Below, in pieces: positions 20,701 to 29,875 of a stretch of 64,000 nt of DNA. A program made the position numbers and the translations under genes. The notes beneath the pieces were generated by a model. That model had not been told where the DNA came from. It saw only the letters and a list, made by a program, of their open reading frames with translations, and did not search any database. Origin of the DNA: Onishia niordana. GTDB lineage: Bacteria; Pseudomonadota; Gammaproteobacteria; Pseudomonadales; Halomonadaceae. Numbering within the stretch: position 1 is the first letter of the stretch; the number at the start of each line of letters is the position of its first letter. The stretch lies in assembly GCF_004798965.1 (NCBI RefSeq), contig NZ_SDSD01000010.1, forward strand, positions 1 to 64,000. Reading direction: 5' to 3'.

Positions 20701-21215
20701 CCCTCTGGTCCCGCCTCGTTAATATTATCGCAATCGCCGACCCAACCATCTGCCGACTGCGTATTTTCAAAGGTAAGGTTACGTCCACCACGGTATGGGC
20801 TGCTGGGGTTATGGTAGGCATTGATGGGGTTAGCCTGCTGCATTCTAGATCCATCAGCACGAAACCAAGGCTGATAGGTCACGGCCGGGTTATAATAAAG
20901 CGCATTGACTTGCGGCGAGCGACTATAGGCATTGTAGGCATCGTCCTGATCGAAATTCGGCACGATATTAGAATAACTTCCCGACCCATAGATGCCACTT
21001 GGGCGTGGGTATATAAAGCGTGCCGACTCGGCAATGTTTGACTCTGGCATATTTTCAAAGCGCATGGAGCCAGAGTCATCAATGATGAACATCAAGTTCG
21101 GATCGACTCTGGCGCCCGCTGAAAGTGGTGCCCGTGCCAGGTCTGCGGCCTGGGCGAACTGCACTCCCCCTGCTAAAATCAGCAGCAGGGTGCCAAGCAA
21201 AGACTGCATGCGCAT
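17787..21215 (-). CDS. pilY1: PilY1-type pilus tip adhesin and assembly protein
   Basis: A 1142-residue secreted protein with a signal peptide (about residues 1-23, ending AQA). A von Willebrand A-like region follows, with the MIDAS motif [12 protein letters not shown] near residue 43. The C-terminal half is the PilY1 beta-propeller ([29 protein letters not shown]). A calcium-loop-like DTNGDGKVD starts near residue 1063, and the protein ends SWRQIFEP as in known PilY1. An N-terminal insertion contains five or more cysteines ([20 protein letters not shown]). Base composition of the 20.1-21.2 kb half looks more AT-rich than the neighbours by eye. It lies between pilX and pilE with 9-10 base gaps; no pilY2 is present. 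Confidence 0.92.
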   Translation of the reverse strand: [1142 protein letters not shown]

Positions 21216-21225
21216 AACTAAGCCT

Positions 21226-21693
21226 TTAATTATCAGGAATATACCAACTCTGTATCACCACTCGGCTATTCGGTGAACCACCATAGCCAACCGCATTAAT
21301 CTGATAAATAGGATGCGAGTTATTGCCGTCATCACCCTCTCCAGCCTGGCCTGCTAGACCTGGGGGATGCCATATATGGTATCGAGGACTACGGCTTAAC
21401 CGTGAGTCATTTACCGATATCGTCTCCAAAGACCCATCGTCCTCATCCCACTGGGTTTCCTGGATATCTTCACCACTATTTGCCTTCTCTTCCGCTGCTT
21501 TCAAGGCGGCCTCTGCTGCCTGAAAAGCCATAGCATGATCTCGCTGGTTTGAGACCATACGCTCCTGGAGCGTGGCATCCTGGACAGAAGATACCGCCAG
21601 CAAACTTAGCAACAGAAGAAAAATTAGCGACACAATCAGTGCCATCCCTTGCTGCCGGAGAGGTAACTGAAGACGAGGACGTATCGCTAACAT
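21226..21693 (-). CDS. pilX: Type IV pilus minor pilin PilX
   Basis: A 155-residue PilX-N family protein: QQG|MALIVSLIFLLLLSLLAVSSVQDATLQERMVSNQRDHAMAFQAAEAALKAAEE. The residue at mature position 5 is Val rather than Glu, as in GspK-like tip pilins. ATG 21693 overlaps the pilW stop (TGATG) and is preferred over an in-frame GTG at 21696. It is the third minor pilin of the operon and part of the priming complex with PilV, PilW and PilY1. Confidence 0.9.
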   Translation of the reverse strand: MLAIRPRLQLPLRQQGMALIVSLIFLLLLSLLAVSSVQDATLQERMVSNQRDHAMAFQAAEAALKAAEEKANSGEDIQETQWDEDDGSLETISVNDSRLSRSPRYHIWHPPGLAGQAGEGDDGNNSHPIYQINAVGYGGSPNSRVVIQSWYIPDN

Positions 21694-22694
21694 CACTTTA
21701 TCCCCTCCGCCAAACGATTTCGAAGGGCAACCGTTGTTGTAAAACGTTGATAAAGCCGGCGATCACCGTCACCGGCCTCGAAATCGAAATCGTCGAACAG
21801 TTCCTCCTTGGCGGGATTTTGAAGCACATTGGCCTCTGATGAGCGCAGCAGGAGACTGACGCGTACAGCGGTGATGTCCTGCCAGTCGTCGCTGGATGGC
21901 GCTTCTACATAACTCCCGTCTACTAAAAACCGCAGCTCCATATCCACTACCGGGCTCGCCAATGTCTCTCGACCACCAGTCACCAAATCAAAGCGCATAA
22001 GACCTGGTTCGCCACGCGTTGTGTCTTCACCAATGTAATAGATGCTGCCTTGCGGAGACCCTATCCAAGTATTTTGCTTACTAAAGGCATGCGTAAAAGG
22101 GTCAGGAGCGGACAATTTATTATCTTCGGTGGTCTGGACGATTTCGCAGTTATTTTTTTCGATAAAGGCCAGAAGATCTTCACTGTTCATCTCATCCTGA
22201 TTATCCAGCTTTACGTTTTGGTCTCCGGCCTTGATGCCGTCAGGATCAATGAGCTTTTGACCGGCAGGGGCGGCCGCGTGATGAATCAGTAACAGATTGC
22301 CTTGTTGATAATTCTTGGCGCTTATTTGTGAGGTATAGGCATCGTTACCTCGGCTTTCCCAGCCACCGACCGCATCGAAGCGATCTTTCGGAAACAGCTT
22401 GTCGGCCATGCCATCTTTAAGGTTCAGCACCAAGCCAACGCCTGACCCTATGTCACCCTGGCAGGCCGGCGCATAACCGGCATGACGGAGGTCTCGCTGA
22501 AAGACATCCAGTAAAAACCGACCGTTTTCCTGAACCTCTGAGATGGCATTCTGTAACCGATAGGTACGCTGATTGGCACTGAATAATTGATAAACGCCTG
22601 CCGTGATCACCAACGCCAGCACCATCACTATCATCAGCTCAATCAAGTTCGCACCACGCTGGCGCGACAGCCTCGCATAGTGGACATCTTTCAT
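21693..22694 (-). CDS. pilW: Type IV pilus minor pilin PilW
   Basis: A 333-residue PilW-family protein. ATG 22694 (MKDVHYARLSRQRGANLIELMIVMVLALVI) overlaps the pilV stop as ATGA; upstream codons in frame are inside pilV. The processing site is RG|ANLIELMI, so mature residue 1 is Ala instead of the usual Phe, while Glu5 is kept. The family block QNAISEVQENGRFLLDVFQRDLRHAGY follows the helix. The large C-terminal domain has one visible cysteine pair (CQGD and NNCEIV). Confidence 0.9.
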   Translation of the reverse strand: MKDVHYARLSRQRGANLIELMIVMVLALVITAGVYQLFSANQRTYRLQNAISEVQENGRFLLDVFQRDLRHAGYAPACQGDIGSGVGLVLNLKDGMADKLFPKDRFDAVGGWESRGNDAYTSQISAKNYQQGNLLLIHHAAAPAGQKLIDPDGIKAGDQNVKLDNQDEMNSEDLLAFIEKNNCEIVQTTEDNKLSAPDPFTHAFSKQNTWIGSPQGSIYYIGEDTTRGEPGLMRFDLVTGGRETLASPVVDMELRFLVDGSYVEAPSSDDWQDITAVRVSLLLRSSEANVLQNPAKEELFDDFDFEAGDGDRRLYQRFTTTVALRNRLAEGIK

Positions 22695-23101
22695 GGACGC
22701 ACCCATGTCTCGAAGCGTTGCTGGTTGCCGCCCAGGCTTGGGGATGAGGACCATGCAACGGTGATGACGACTTCATCACCGTTGACGACCACGCTGCCAT
22801 CACCGCTCGGCAGAGTGAACGCGATATCATCCAGCCAATCGGCCAGGTCACGTTTAGCAAGACTGCCGCTGCTGGGCGCGCCATCACCCAGCGCAATGGC
22901 ATAGTCGCCCAACTGGCCTTCATTGGCCCGCACCCGATCACCCAGGTCATAGGCGAGGCTTGCGGCCTGGCTACGCAAGTAGGCATCTCGGTCCAGGGAG
23001 AGAGAGCGTGTCTGCAAGGCGACCATGCCTAGGATGCCGATCCCGAGCACCAGTAGCGCGATCAGCACCTCTATCAGCGAAACGCCGGCTTGACGCGTCA
23101 T
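22691..23101 (-). CDS. pilV: Type IV pilus minor pilin PilV
   Basis: A 136-residue pilin with MTRQAG|VSLIEVLIALLVLGIGILGMVALQTRSLSLDRDAYLRSQA. It has the short leader, the Glu5 and the GIGILGMV... helix typical of PilV/GspI-like proteins. ATG 23101 overlaps the fimU stop in ATGA. Like its neighbours it is probably translated by coupling within the pilin operon. Confidence 0.9.
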   Translation of the reverse strand: MTRQAGVSLIEVLIALLVLGIGILGMVALQTRSLSLDRDAYLRSQAASLAYDLGDRVRANEGQLGDYAIALGDGAPSSGSLAKRDLADWLDDIAFTLPSGDGSVVVNGDEVVITVAWSSSPSLGGNQQRFETWVRP

Positions 23102-23565
23102 GGGCAAGTATCCACTGCTGTTATTGAACCACTAGGGGCAACCTGCAGCGTCTGACTCTGCCCATCAACACTCAACGTCAGGCAGCGACTACTGGCGCCA
23201 GTTGGCCGGCCAAACGAGTTGAAGATGATGGGCGCGCCAGTCACGATGTTGACGCCTTCATCTCGAACCGGATGGCGCCGGATCACCGTCCCTTGAGTTT
23301 TAGCCGTCACCAGTTGCCAGCCACTACTCCAGTCATTTCCGCACTTGCCGAGGCCACATAATGTCAGGGAGTGATTACGCTTGATGGCCTCGCTGCGGGC
23401 GAGGCGCAGCGTAGCGTTGAGATTATTGGTCAAAGTGGTTAACCGGCTGTCGTTCACCAGCCCGGAAAAGTTGGGCACCGCTACTGTGGCGATGATGACG
23501 ATCAACGCCATCGTCACCAGCAACTCGATTAGTGTAAAGCCTGACTGCTCTCCTGCCTTTGCCAT
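23098..23565 (-). CDS. fimU: Type IV pilus minor pilin FimU/FimT (GspH family)
   Basis: A 155-residue GspH-type minor pilin: [57 protein letters not shown]. Cysteines at CGLGKCG and near the C-terminus (DTCP) suggest disulfide pairs. ATG 23565 is chosen; an upstream TTG at 23580 is in frame. It is the promoter-proximal gene of fimU-pilV-pilW-pilX-pilY1-pilE, just downstream of the ispH terminator. FimT and FimU cannot be separated securely by sequence; position decides the name. Confidence 0.82.
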   Translation of the reverse strand: MAKAGEQSGFTLIELLVTMALIVIIATVAVPNFSGLVNDSRLTTLTNNLNATLRLARSEAIKRNHSLTLCGLGKCGNDWSSGWQLVTAKTQGTVIRRHPVRDEGVNIVTGAPIIFNSFGRPTGASSRCLTLSVDGQSQTLQVAPSGSITAVDTCP

Positions 23566-23665
23566 GCGCGTCACTCGCAAGCATCCCCCACTGAAACATC
23601 ATGCGTCTAATACCAGTATGTATCAGGATGCCATGCGGCGTCATATTCGCACGCAAGTCTGGGCA

Positions 23666-23692
23666 CAAAAAAACCGGGCCTGAGCCCGGTTC
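23666..23692 (-). terminator. Terminator after ispH
   Basis: AACCGGGC-ctga-GCCCGGTT followed on the minus strand by a T-run of six or seven. It separates the ispH operon from the pilin operon that continues on the same strand. Confidence 0.9.
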
Positions 23693-23738
23693 CTGTTGGT
23701 CACCGCCTGCCTGGTTCGCCAGGCGAGATAACGACGAC

Positions 23739-24692
23739 CTACTCGCTGACGATGACCTGTTCGCGCAGTTCCTTGGGCATGGAGAAGGTGATGGTCTCCT
23801 CGCGGCCGACGAGTTCCTGCGGTGCCTCGGCGCCCAACGCCTGCAAGCGTTCGATCACGCCATTGACCAGTACCTCGGGGGCGCTGGCACCGGCAGTGAT
23901 ACCGATCTGGTCGACGCCTTCGAGCCAGTCGGCCTCGATCTGCTCGGCGTCATCAATCAGGTAGGCCGGAGTACCGACCCGCTCGGAGAGCTCACGCAGG
24001 CGATTGGAGTTGGAACTGTTGGGGCTACCGACCACCAGCACCAGCTGACTGCCGGCGGCGAGTTCACGCACGGCGTCCTGGCGGTTCTGGGTGGCGTAGC
24101 AGATATCGTCCTTGCGCGGGCCTTCTATCTCGGGGAACTTGGCGCGCAGCGCATCGATCACCCGGGCGGTGTCATCCATCGACAGCGTGGTTTGGGTGAC
24201 GAAAGACAGACGGCTCGGGTCCTTGACCTCGAGGGCTGCCACATCGGCCTCGTCCTCGACCAGGTAGATGGCGCCGCCATAGCTTGTATCGTAGCGCCCC
24301 ATGGTGCCTTCCACTTCGGGATGCCCCTGGTGACCGATCAGGATGCATTCCTGGCCGTGGCGCGCATAGCGCAACACTTCCATGTGCACCTTGGTGACCA
24401 ACGGGCAGGTGGCGTCGAAGATCCGCAGGCCGCGCTGCTCCGCTTCTTCCTGCACCGCACGGGAGACCCCGTGGGCCGAGAAGATCACGATCACGTCATC
24501 GGGCACTTCATGGAGTTCCTCGACGAAGATCGCCCCACGCTCGCGCAGGGTGTCGACCACGAAGCGGTTATGAACCACCTCGTGGCGGACGTAGATGGGC
24601 GCGCCAAAGACATCGAGGGCGCGATTGACGATCTCGATGGCACGGTCGACGCCGGCGCAGAAACCGCGCGGGTTGGCCAACTGGATATGCAT
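23739..24692 (-). CDS. ispH: 4-hydroxy-3-methylbut-2-enyl diphosphate reductase
   Basis: The last step of the MEP pathway, giving IPP and DMAPP. The 317-residue protein shows the three iron-sulfur cysteine sites: [13 protein letters not shown] near residue 12, [11 protein letters not shown] near 96, and the [11 protein letters not shown] segment near 197. [15 protein letters not shown] and [10 protein letters not shown] are family blocks. It ends the murJ-side gene string (ribF, ileS, lspA, fkpB, ispH), all on the minus strand, and is followed by a strong terminator. Confidence 0.97.
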   Translation of the reverse strand: MHIQLANPRGFCAGVDRAIEIVNRALDVFGAPIYVRHEVVHNRFVVDTLRERGAIFVEELHEVPDDVIVIFSAHGVSRAVQEEAEQRGLRIFDATCPLVTKVHMEVLRYARHGQECILIGHQGHPEVEGTMGRYDTSYGGAIYLVEDEADVAALEVKDPSRLSFVTQTTLSMDDTARVIDALRAKFPEIEGPRKDDICYATQNRQDAVRELAAGSQLVLVVGSPNSSNSNRLRELSERVGTPAYLIDDAEQIEADWLEGVDQIGITAGASAPEVLVNGVIERLQALGAEAPQELVGREETITFSMPKELREQVIVSE

Positions 24693-24720
24693 GGTTGCCT
24701 AGCCTTGATGCCCGCGGGCA

Positions 24721-24757
24721 TCGCTTGCGAAAAGAAGCGACCCGGGCCTCGCCCGGG
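24721..24757. repeat. Two adjacent small hairpins between fkpB and ispH
   Basis: TCGCTT/AAGCGA (24721-24740) and CCCGGGC-ctc-GCCCGGG (24741-24757) abut in the 75-base gap. They could stabilise or partly terminate the fkpB message. There is no T-tract. Confidence 0.4.
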
Positions 24758-24767
24758 CTAGCAGCGT

Positions 24768-25214
24768 TCAGTGGGTGGTCGCGGGGGCGACCTTGATCAC
24801 TTCGACCTCAAAGGTCAGCGTTCGTCCGGCCAGCGGGTGATTGAAATCCACCTTGACCTGCTCACCGTCGATATCGGCGATCACGCCGGGGAGCTCACCA
24901 CCGGCGGCGTCGGCAAACGACATCACCGTGCCGACTTCGGGCACTTCGCCCTCGAAGTCATCACGCTTCATCAACTGCACGTTCTGCGGGTTGTGCTGGC
25001 CGAAGGCATGCTCCGGGGTGATCTCGTAGCTGCCGGCGTCGCCGTCGCTGAGGCCGGTCAACGGTGCTTCGAAGCCCGGCGGCAGGTTGCCATCGCCGAC
25101 CTGGAAGGTTGCCGGCGCCTTGTCGCGGGTGGAATCCACCTCTGTGCCGTCCTCGAGCTTGAGCGTGAAGTGCAGGGTCACTTCCATGCCCTCGTCGATG
25201 CGATAGTCGCTCAT
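24768..25214 (-). CDS. fkpB: FKBP-type peptidyl-prolyl cis-trans isomerase, SlpA/FkpB type
   Basis: A 148-residue cytoplasmic prolyl isomerase of the short SlyD-like FKBP class. Seen are VTLHFTLKLEDGTEVDST, LPPGFEAPLTGL and EITPEHAFGQHNPQNVQLMKRDDF, the last being the insert-in-flap region, with NHPLAGRTLTFEVEV at the end. It lacks the long histidine-rich tail of SlyD. ATG 25214 (MSDYRIDEG) is supported by homology. It lies 13 bases downstream of lspA and upstream of ispH, the usual order. Confidence 0.93.
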   Translation of the reverse strand: MSDYRIDEGMEVTLHFTLKLEDGTEVDSTRDKAPATFQVGDGNLPPGFEAPLTGLSDGDAGSYEITPEHAFGQHNPQNVQLMKRDDFEGEVPEVGTVMSFADAAGGELPGVIADIDGEQVKVDFNHPLAGRTLTFEVEVIKVAPATTH

Positions 25215-25227
25215 TTGCTTGGCTCCG

Positions 25228-25788
25228 TCAGGAACTGGCTCGCCCACGGCGGGCGTCGCACAGGGATTCGATGATCAGGCCGATAGCCCCCAGGGTAATG
25301 GCGACATCGGCCAAGTTGAAGGCCGGAAAGTAGGCTTGGCCCCAGTGAAACGACAGGAAGTCGACCACGTAGCCATGCACCAGCCGGTCGTAGAGATTGC
25401 CCAAGGCACCGCCGATAATCATTGCCAGCGACACGGCCAACAGCGTCTCACCAGCGCGCAGCCGGCGCATCCAGATCGTGAGGCCGACGCTGGCCCCGAT
25501 GGCGATAGCGGCGAACAGCCACCGCTGCCAACCGGCGTGTCCCGCCAGAAAACTGAAGGCGGCACCGGTGTTATGCAAGAGCGTCAGGTTGAAGACCGGC
25601 AACACCTCCACCGGCCGAGCGTAGGCGAGCCACGCCGTGGCCAGCATCTTGCTGCCAAGGTCGGCGACGATCACCGCAAGCGACAGCCACAGCCAGCGCA
25701 GCGGACGCCTCATGGGCGGCGCGCTGTGCTGATCGGCGGTCGTCGTGGCTGATGACTCTTCAGGCGCAGATCGCTTCTGATCAGGCAT
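25228..25788 (-). CDS. lspA: Lipoprotein signal peptidase
   Basis: Inner-membrane aspartyl protease that removes signal peptides from lipidated prolipoproteins such as BamD. The 186-residue protein has four hydrophobic segments. The catalytic aspartates lie in [16 protein letters not shown] and [14 protein letters not shown] 25788 overlaps the last codons of ileS by 8 bases; MRRPLRW at 25713 is an alternative that would drop a polar 25-residue N-terminus ([20 protein letters not shown]...), which is longer than in E. coli. Confidence 0.93.
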   Translation of the reverse strand: MPDQKRSAPEESSATTTADQHSAPPMRRPLRWLWLSLAVIVADLGSKMLATAWLAYARPVEVLPVFNLTLLHNTGAAFSFLAGHAGWQRWLFAAIAIGASVGLTIWMRRLRAGETLLAVSLAMIIGGALGNLYDRLVHGYVVDFLSFHWGQAYFPAFNLADVAITLGAIGLIIESLCDARRGRASS

Positions 25789-28615
25789 AGTGGCGCATCT
25801 CGCCGGGACCGTCCGGCAGGTTGGAGATACAGCGACCGCAGAGGTCCGTGTGCTCAGGGTGACTGCCCACATCCGGGCGATGGTGCCAGCAGCGCTCGCA
25901 CTTGGTGTGCTCGCTTTCTGCCACGCTGACCTTGAGGCCCTCGAGCTCGGTGGCCTCGGCGGCCGCGCCTTCGGAGAGCGGTGCCAGGTGCACGTCGCTG
26001 GTCAGGAGCACGAAGCGCAGCTCGTCGCCGAGCTTGGCAAGCGTCGCCTCAAGCGCCTCATCGACGTAAAGGGTCACCTCGGCAGCCAAACCATTCTTGA
26101 TCTGCTTGGCGTTACGCGCATCTTCCAGACACTTGTTGACCGCTTGCTTGACCTCGAGCACCCGAGACCAGAAGTCGCGGCCAAGCGAGGCATCCTCGGG
26201 AAGCGTCGAAAGCCCCTCGAAGTAGGTCTCGAGCAGCACGCTATCGGCACGCTTGCCGGGAATGTTCTCGAAGATCTCCTCGGCAGTGAACGACAGGATC
26301 GGCGCGACCCAGCGCGAGAGCGCCTCGACCACCTGATAGAGCGCCGTCTGAGCACTGCGCCGGGCCAGGGAATCGCGCTGCGTGGTGTACTGGCGATCCT
26401 TGATCACATCCAGATAGAAGCCACCGAGTTCCAGCGAGCAGAAGGAGTGCACCTGCTGGTAGACATCGAGGAAGCGGTACTCGTCATAGGCCGTCTCGAT
26501 GCGCGCCTGCAACTGGGCGGCGCGGTCGACGACCCACTGATCCAGCGCCAGCATGTCCTCAACGGCCACGGCGTCACGCTCGGGCTCGAAACCGTTGAGG
26601 TTGGCGAGCAGGAAGCGCGAGGTATTACGGATACGCCGGTAGACATCAGCGATACGCTTGAGGATCTCGTCAGAGACCGCCATCTCGCCGGAATAGTCAG
26701 TGGAGGCCACCCACAGGCGCAGAATGTCGGCGCCAAGCTTGTCCATGACCTCCTGGGGGGCGACCACGTTACCCACCGACTTGGACATCTTGCGGCCCTG
26801 GGCATCGACGGTGAAGCCATGGGTCAGCAGCTGACGATAAGGAGCATGACCGTCGATGGCACAGCCAGTCAGCAGCGAGGAATGAAACCAGCCGCGGTGC
26901 TGGTCCGAGCCCTCGAGGTACAGATCCGCCCGCGGGCCTACGCTGTGCCCCAGCTGGTGGGAATCGCGCAGCACATGCCAGTGGGTGGTGCCGGAGTCGA
27001 ACCAGACGTCCAGGGTGTCGGAGACCTTCTCGTAGTCGGCCGCCTCGTCGCCAAGCAGCTCGGCAGGGTCGAGGTTGAACCAGGCATCGATGCCCTTGGC
27101 CTCGACACGCTGGGCAACCTCTTCCATCAGCTCGACGGTGCGCGGGTGCAGCTCACCGCTCTGCTTGTGCAGGAAGAACGGGATCGGCACGCCCCAGTTG
27201 CGCTGGCGGGAAATGCACCAGTCCGGGCGGTTGGCGATCATCGAATGCAGGCGCGCCTTGCCCCAGGCCGGCACGAACTGTGTCTGCTCGATGCCTTCCA
27301 GCGCCGCTTCACGCAGGGAGCGGCCATCGCGGGCGGTGACGTCCATGCCGACGAACCACTGCGCCGTGGCGCGATAGATGATCGGCGTCTTGTGGCGCCA
27401 GCAGTGCATGTAGCTGTGAGAGATGGTCTTGTGCGCCATCAGCGCACCGGCCTCACTCAGGGCGGTGACGATCTTGGGGTTGGCCTTCCAGATCATCATG
27501 CCACCGAACAGCGGCAGGTCGTCGACATAAATGCCATCGCCCTGCACCGGGCTGATGAAATCATCGAATTCCAGGCCATAGGCACGGCAGGTATTGAAGT
27601 CGTCCACGCCGTGCGTCGGCGAGGAGTGCACGATGCCGGTACTGCCCTCGTCGCAGGTCACATAGTCGGCCAGATGTACCGTCGAGGCACGTTCGTATAG
27701 CGGATGACGGAACTCGATCAGATCAAGCGCCTCACCGCGGGTGGTGGCGATGACATCACCCGTCAGCCCGAAGCGCTCGAGGCAGCTTTCGACCAGATCC
27801 TCGGCGAGCAGCAAAAGGCGCTCCCCCACATCGACCAGGGCGTAGTTGAATTCCGGATGGACGTTGAGCGCCTGGTTGGCGGGGATGGTCCAGGGCGTGG
27901 TGGTCCAGATCACCACGGCGGCGGGCTTGGCAAGCTCGTCGAGACCGAAGGCGGCGGCCAGCTTGGCATCATCGCCACTCGGGAAGGCCACGTCGATCGC
28001 CTCGGACTTCTTGTCGGCGTACTCCACCTCGGCCTCGGCCAGCGCCGAGCCACAATCGAAGCACCAGTTGACGGGCTTCAGGCCCTTGAAGACATAGCCC
28101 CCCTTGACCATCTCCGCCAGGGCACGGATTTCGCCGGCCTCGTTGGCGAAATCCATGGTGCGGTAGGGGTTGTCCCAGTCGCCGATCACGCCCAGACGCA
28201 CGAAGTCCTTGAGCTGGCCCTGGATCTGCTCGCCGGCATAGTCGCGGCATAACTCACGAGCCCGCTGCGGTTCCAGACGCTTGCCATGGGTGGTCTCGAT
28301 CTTGTGTTCGATGGGCAGGCCATGGCAATCCCAGCCCGGCACATAGGGTGCATCGAAGCCAGCCAGGCTCTTCGACTTGACGACGATGTCCTTGAGGATC
28401 TTGTTGACGGCGTGGCCAATGTGAATGCTGCCGTTGGCATACGGAGGACCATCGTGAAGCACGAAGCTCTCACGGCCGCGGCGCGCCTCACGCAGGCGCT
28501 GGTAGAGATCCATTTCCTGCCAGCGAGCGACCCGGGCAGGCTCTCGCTTGGGCAGCATCCCGCGCATCGGGAAGTCGGTCTCGGGCAGATTCAGTGTGTG
28601 CTTGTAATCGCTCAT
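25781..28615 (-). CDS. ileS: Isoleucyl-tRNA synthetase
   Basis: A 944-residue class I synthetase. [19 protein letters not shown] at 28615 matches E. coli IleS. The frame stays open upstream, but that part overlaps ribF. Motifs are the HIGH-like [11 protein letters not shown] near 60, KMSKS near 605 with [10 protein letters not shown], the editing CP1 domain ([15 protein letters not shown]), and a C-terminal zinc finger ([12 protein letters not shown]...CGRCISNL). It is coupled to lspA by overlap and preceded by ribF at 10 bases. Confidence 0.98.
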   Translation of the reverse strand: MSDYKHTLNLPETDFPMRGMLPKREPARVARWQEMDLYQRLREARRGRESFVLHDGPPYANGSIHIGHAVNKILKDIVVKSKSLAGFDAPYVPGWDCHGLPIEHKIETTHGKRLEPQRARELCRDYAGEQIQGQLKDFVRLGVIGDWDNPYRTMDFANEAGEIRALAEMVKGGYVFKGLKPVNWCFDCGSALAEAEVEYADKKSEAIDVAFPSGDDAKLAAAFGLDELAKPAAVVIWTTTPWTIPANQALNVHPEFNYALVDVGERLLLLAEDLVESCLERFGLTGDVIATTRGEALDLIEFRHPLYERASTVHLADYVTCDEGSTGIVHSSPTHGVDDFNTCRAYGLEFDDFISPVQGDGIYVDDLPLFGGMMIWKANPKIVTALSEAGALMAHKTISHSYMHCWRHKTPIIYRATAQWFVGMDVTARDGRSLREAALEGIEQTQFVPAWGKARLHSMIANRPDWCISRQRNWGVPIPFFLHKQSGELHPRTVELMEEVAQRVEAKGIDAWFNLDPAELLGDEAADYEKVSDTLDVWFDSGTTHWHVLRDSHQLGHSVGPRADLYLEGSDQHRGWFHSSLLTGCAIDGHAPYRQLLTHGFTVDAQGRKMSKSVGNVVAPQEVMDKLGADILRLWVASTDYSGEMAVSDEILKRIADVYRRIRNTSRFLLANLNGFEPERDAVAVEDMLALDQWVVDRAAQLQARIETAYDEYRFLDVYQQVHSFCSLELGGFYLDVIKDRQYTTQRDSLARRSAQTALYQVVEALSRWVAPILSFTAEEIFENIPGKRADSVLLETYFEGLSTLPEDASLGRDFWSRVLEVKQAVNKCLEDARNAKQIKNGLAAEVTLYVDEALEATLAKLGDELRFVLLTSDVHLAPLSEGAAAEATELEGLKVSVAESEHTKCERCWHHRPDVGSHPEHTDLCGRCISNLPDGPGEMRHYA

Positions 28616-28625
28616 AGCCTTGGGG

Positions 28626-29732
28626 TCAGCCGTCATCTTGGTCGGTAGGGGCCGGGCCCACCGAGGAGTCAGAAGTCGCGGCTTCGCGCGCCAGCGGCGC
28701 CGATGCCAGAGGAAGTGCAGTAGAAAGTGCCGTAGCGGGTACGCTTGAAGATGCCGTGTCCTGCCGCGCTCCGCCTTGCTGGGTGCTCGCGCCGTCCTGG
28801 GCGAAGTGCTCGGCAAAGAAACGCCGCGCCTGAGCCTGATCGATCTTGATCTGTTCCTTCAGCGGTTCAAGGCCGTTGAACTTGATCTCACCACGCAGCC
28901 GGGCGCAGGGATAGACCCGCAGCCGCTGGCCATAGAGATCCTCGTTCACATCGAACAGATGCACTTCAAGCACCGGTCGAGTGCTGCCCACCGTCGGGCG
29001 CCAGCCGATATTGGCCACCCCAGGCAGGCAGCGGCCATCCGAGAGCTCCGTGACGACCGCATAGACACCGCGCAGCGCCAATGGCTGTGGCAGCAGTGGC
29101 ACATTGGCCGTGGGAACGCCGATGGTACGACCCAGTTGCTGATCGACGATCACGCGCCCGGCTAGCCGATAAGGCCGCCCCAGCATGCGGGCTGCCTGCG
29201 CGAAGTTGCCACTCGCCAGCAGGGTGCGTATATGGGTGCTGGAGACACGTTCACCTTCAAGCAGGAAGGTGCGGGTATGCTCGACGCCGAAGCCGCACTC
29301 TTCCCCCACCTTGGCCAGCAAGGTGAAGTCACCATCGCGCTCGCGGCCAAAGCGGAAGTCATCCCCCACCACCAGGTGGCGCACGCCCAGGCCTGCGACG
29401 AGGGTGCGGTCGATGAACTGCCGCGCCGTCAGGCTGCGCAGCGCATCATTGAACGGCAGGCACAGCACCTGATCGACACCGTGATCGGCGAGCAACCGGA
29501 CCTTGTCGCGCAGCCGGGTAAGCCGCGGCGGGGCCTGTTCGCCGGCGAAAAACTCGCGCGGCTGCGGCTCGAACACGACCACCGTGACCGGCAGCCCCAG
29601 CTTGGCGGCGCGCTCGCGCAACTGATCGAGGATCGCCTGATGGCCGCGGTGAACGCCATCGAAATTGCCGATGGTGGCCACGCAGCCCTGGGATGCCTGC
29701 GGCAGGTTGTGTAGTCCTCGAATCACTCGCAT
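28626..29732 (-). CDS. ribF: Bifunctional riboflavin kinase / FMN adenylyltransferase
   Basis: Makes FMN and FAD from riboflavin. [35 protein letters not shown] at 29732 is the N-terminal FAD synthetase domain with the HxGH-like site. The kinase domain follows ([26 protein letters not shown]). The 368 residues exceed the usual 310-315. The extra part is a C-terminal Ala/Ser/Thr-rich tail of about 55 residues (from [12 protein letters not shown] to DQDDG) without visible fold. The gene lies between murJ and ileS as in other gammaproteobacteria. Confidence 0.95.
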   Translation of the reverse strand: MRVIRGLHNLPQASQGCVATIGNFDGVHRGHQAILDQLRERAAKLGLPVTVVVFEPQPREFFAGEQAPPRLTRLRDKVRLLADHGVDQVLCLPFNDALRSLTARQFIDRTLVAGLGVRHLVVGDDFRFGRERDGDFTLLAKVGEECGFGVEHTRTFLLEGERVSSTHIRTLLASGNFAQAARMLGRPYRLAGRVIVDQQLGRTIGVPTANVPLLPQPLALRGVYAVVTELSDGRCLPGVANIGWRPTVGSTRPVLEVHLFDVNEDLYGQRLRVYPCARLRGEIKFNGLEPLKEQIKIDQAQARRFFAEHFAQDGASTQQGGARQDTASSSVPATALSTALPLASAPLAREAATSDSSVGPAPTDQDDG

Positions 29733-29875
29733 GCGTATCTCGCGCGCCAAGTAAAAGGTTCGATTATAACGGCCAGGCCGTCTGCCGCCTATCCATCGCG
29801 GCGGACACCCGGTCGCCAACCGGTCGACTGCTTGTCATGCCAACACGCGCCACCATGTCATTCTTCGTTCAAGCG

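Noticed and set aside
25790..27700. 636-codon plus-strand frame inside ileS
   Set aside because: Shadow of ileS; composition (His/Gly/Val-rich) is typical of antisense frames.
28616..28816. 67-residue N-terminal extension of IleS
   Set aside because: It lies inside the ribF coding region and has no counterpart in the family; [15 protein letters not shown] is the conserved start.
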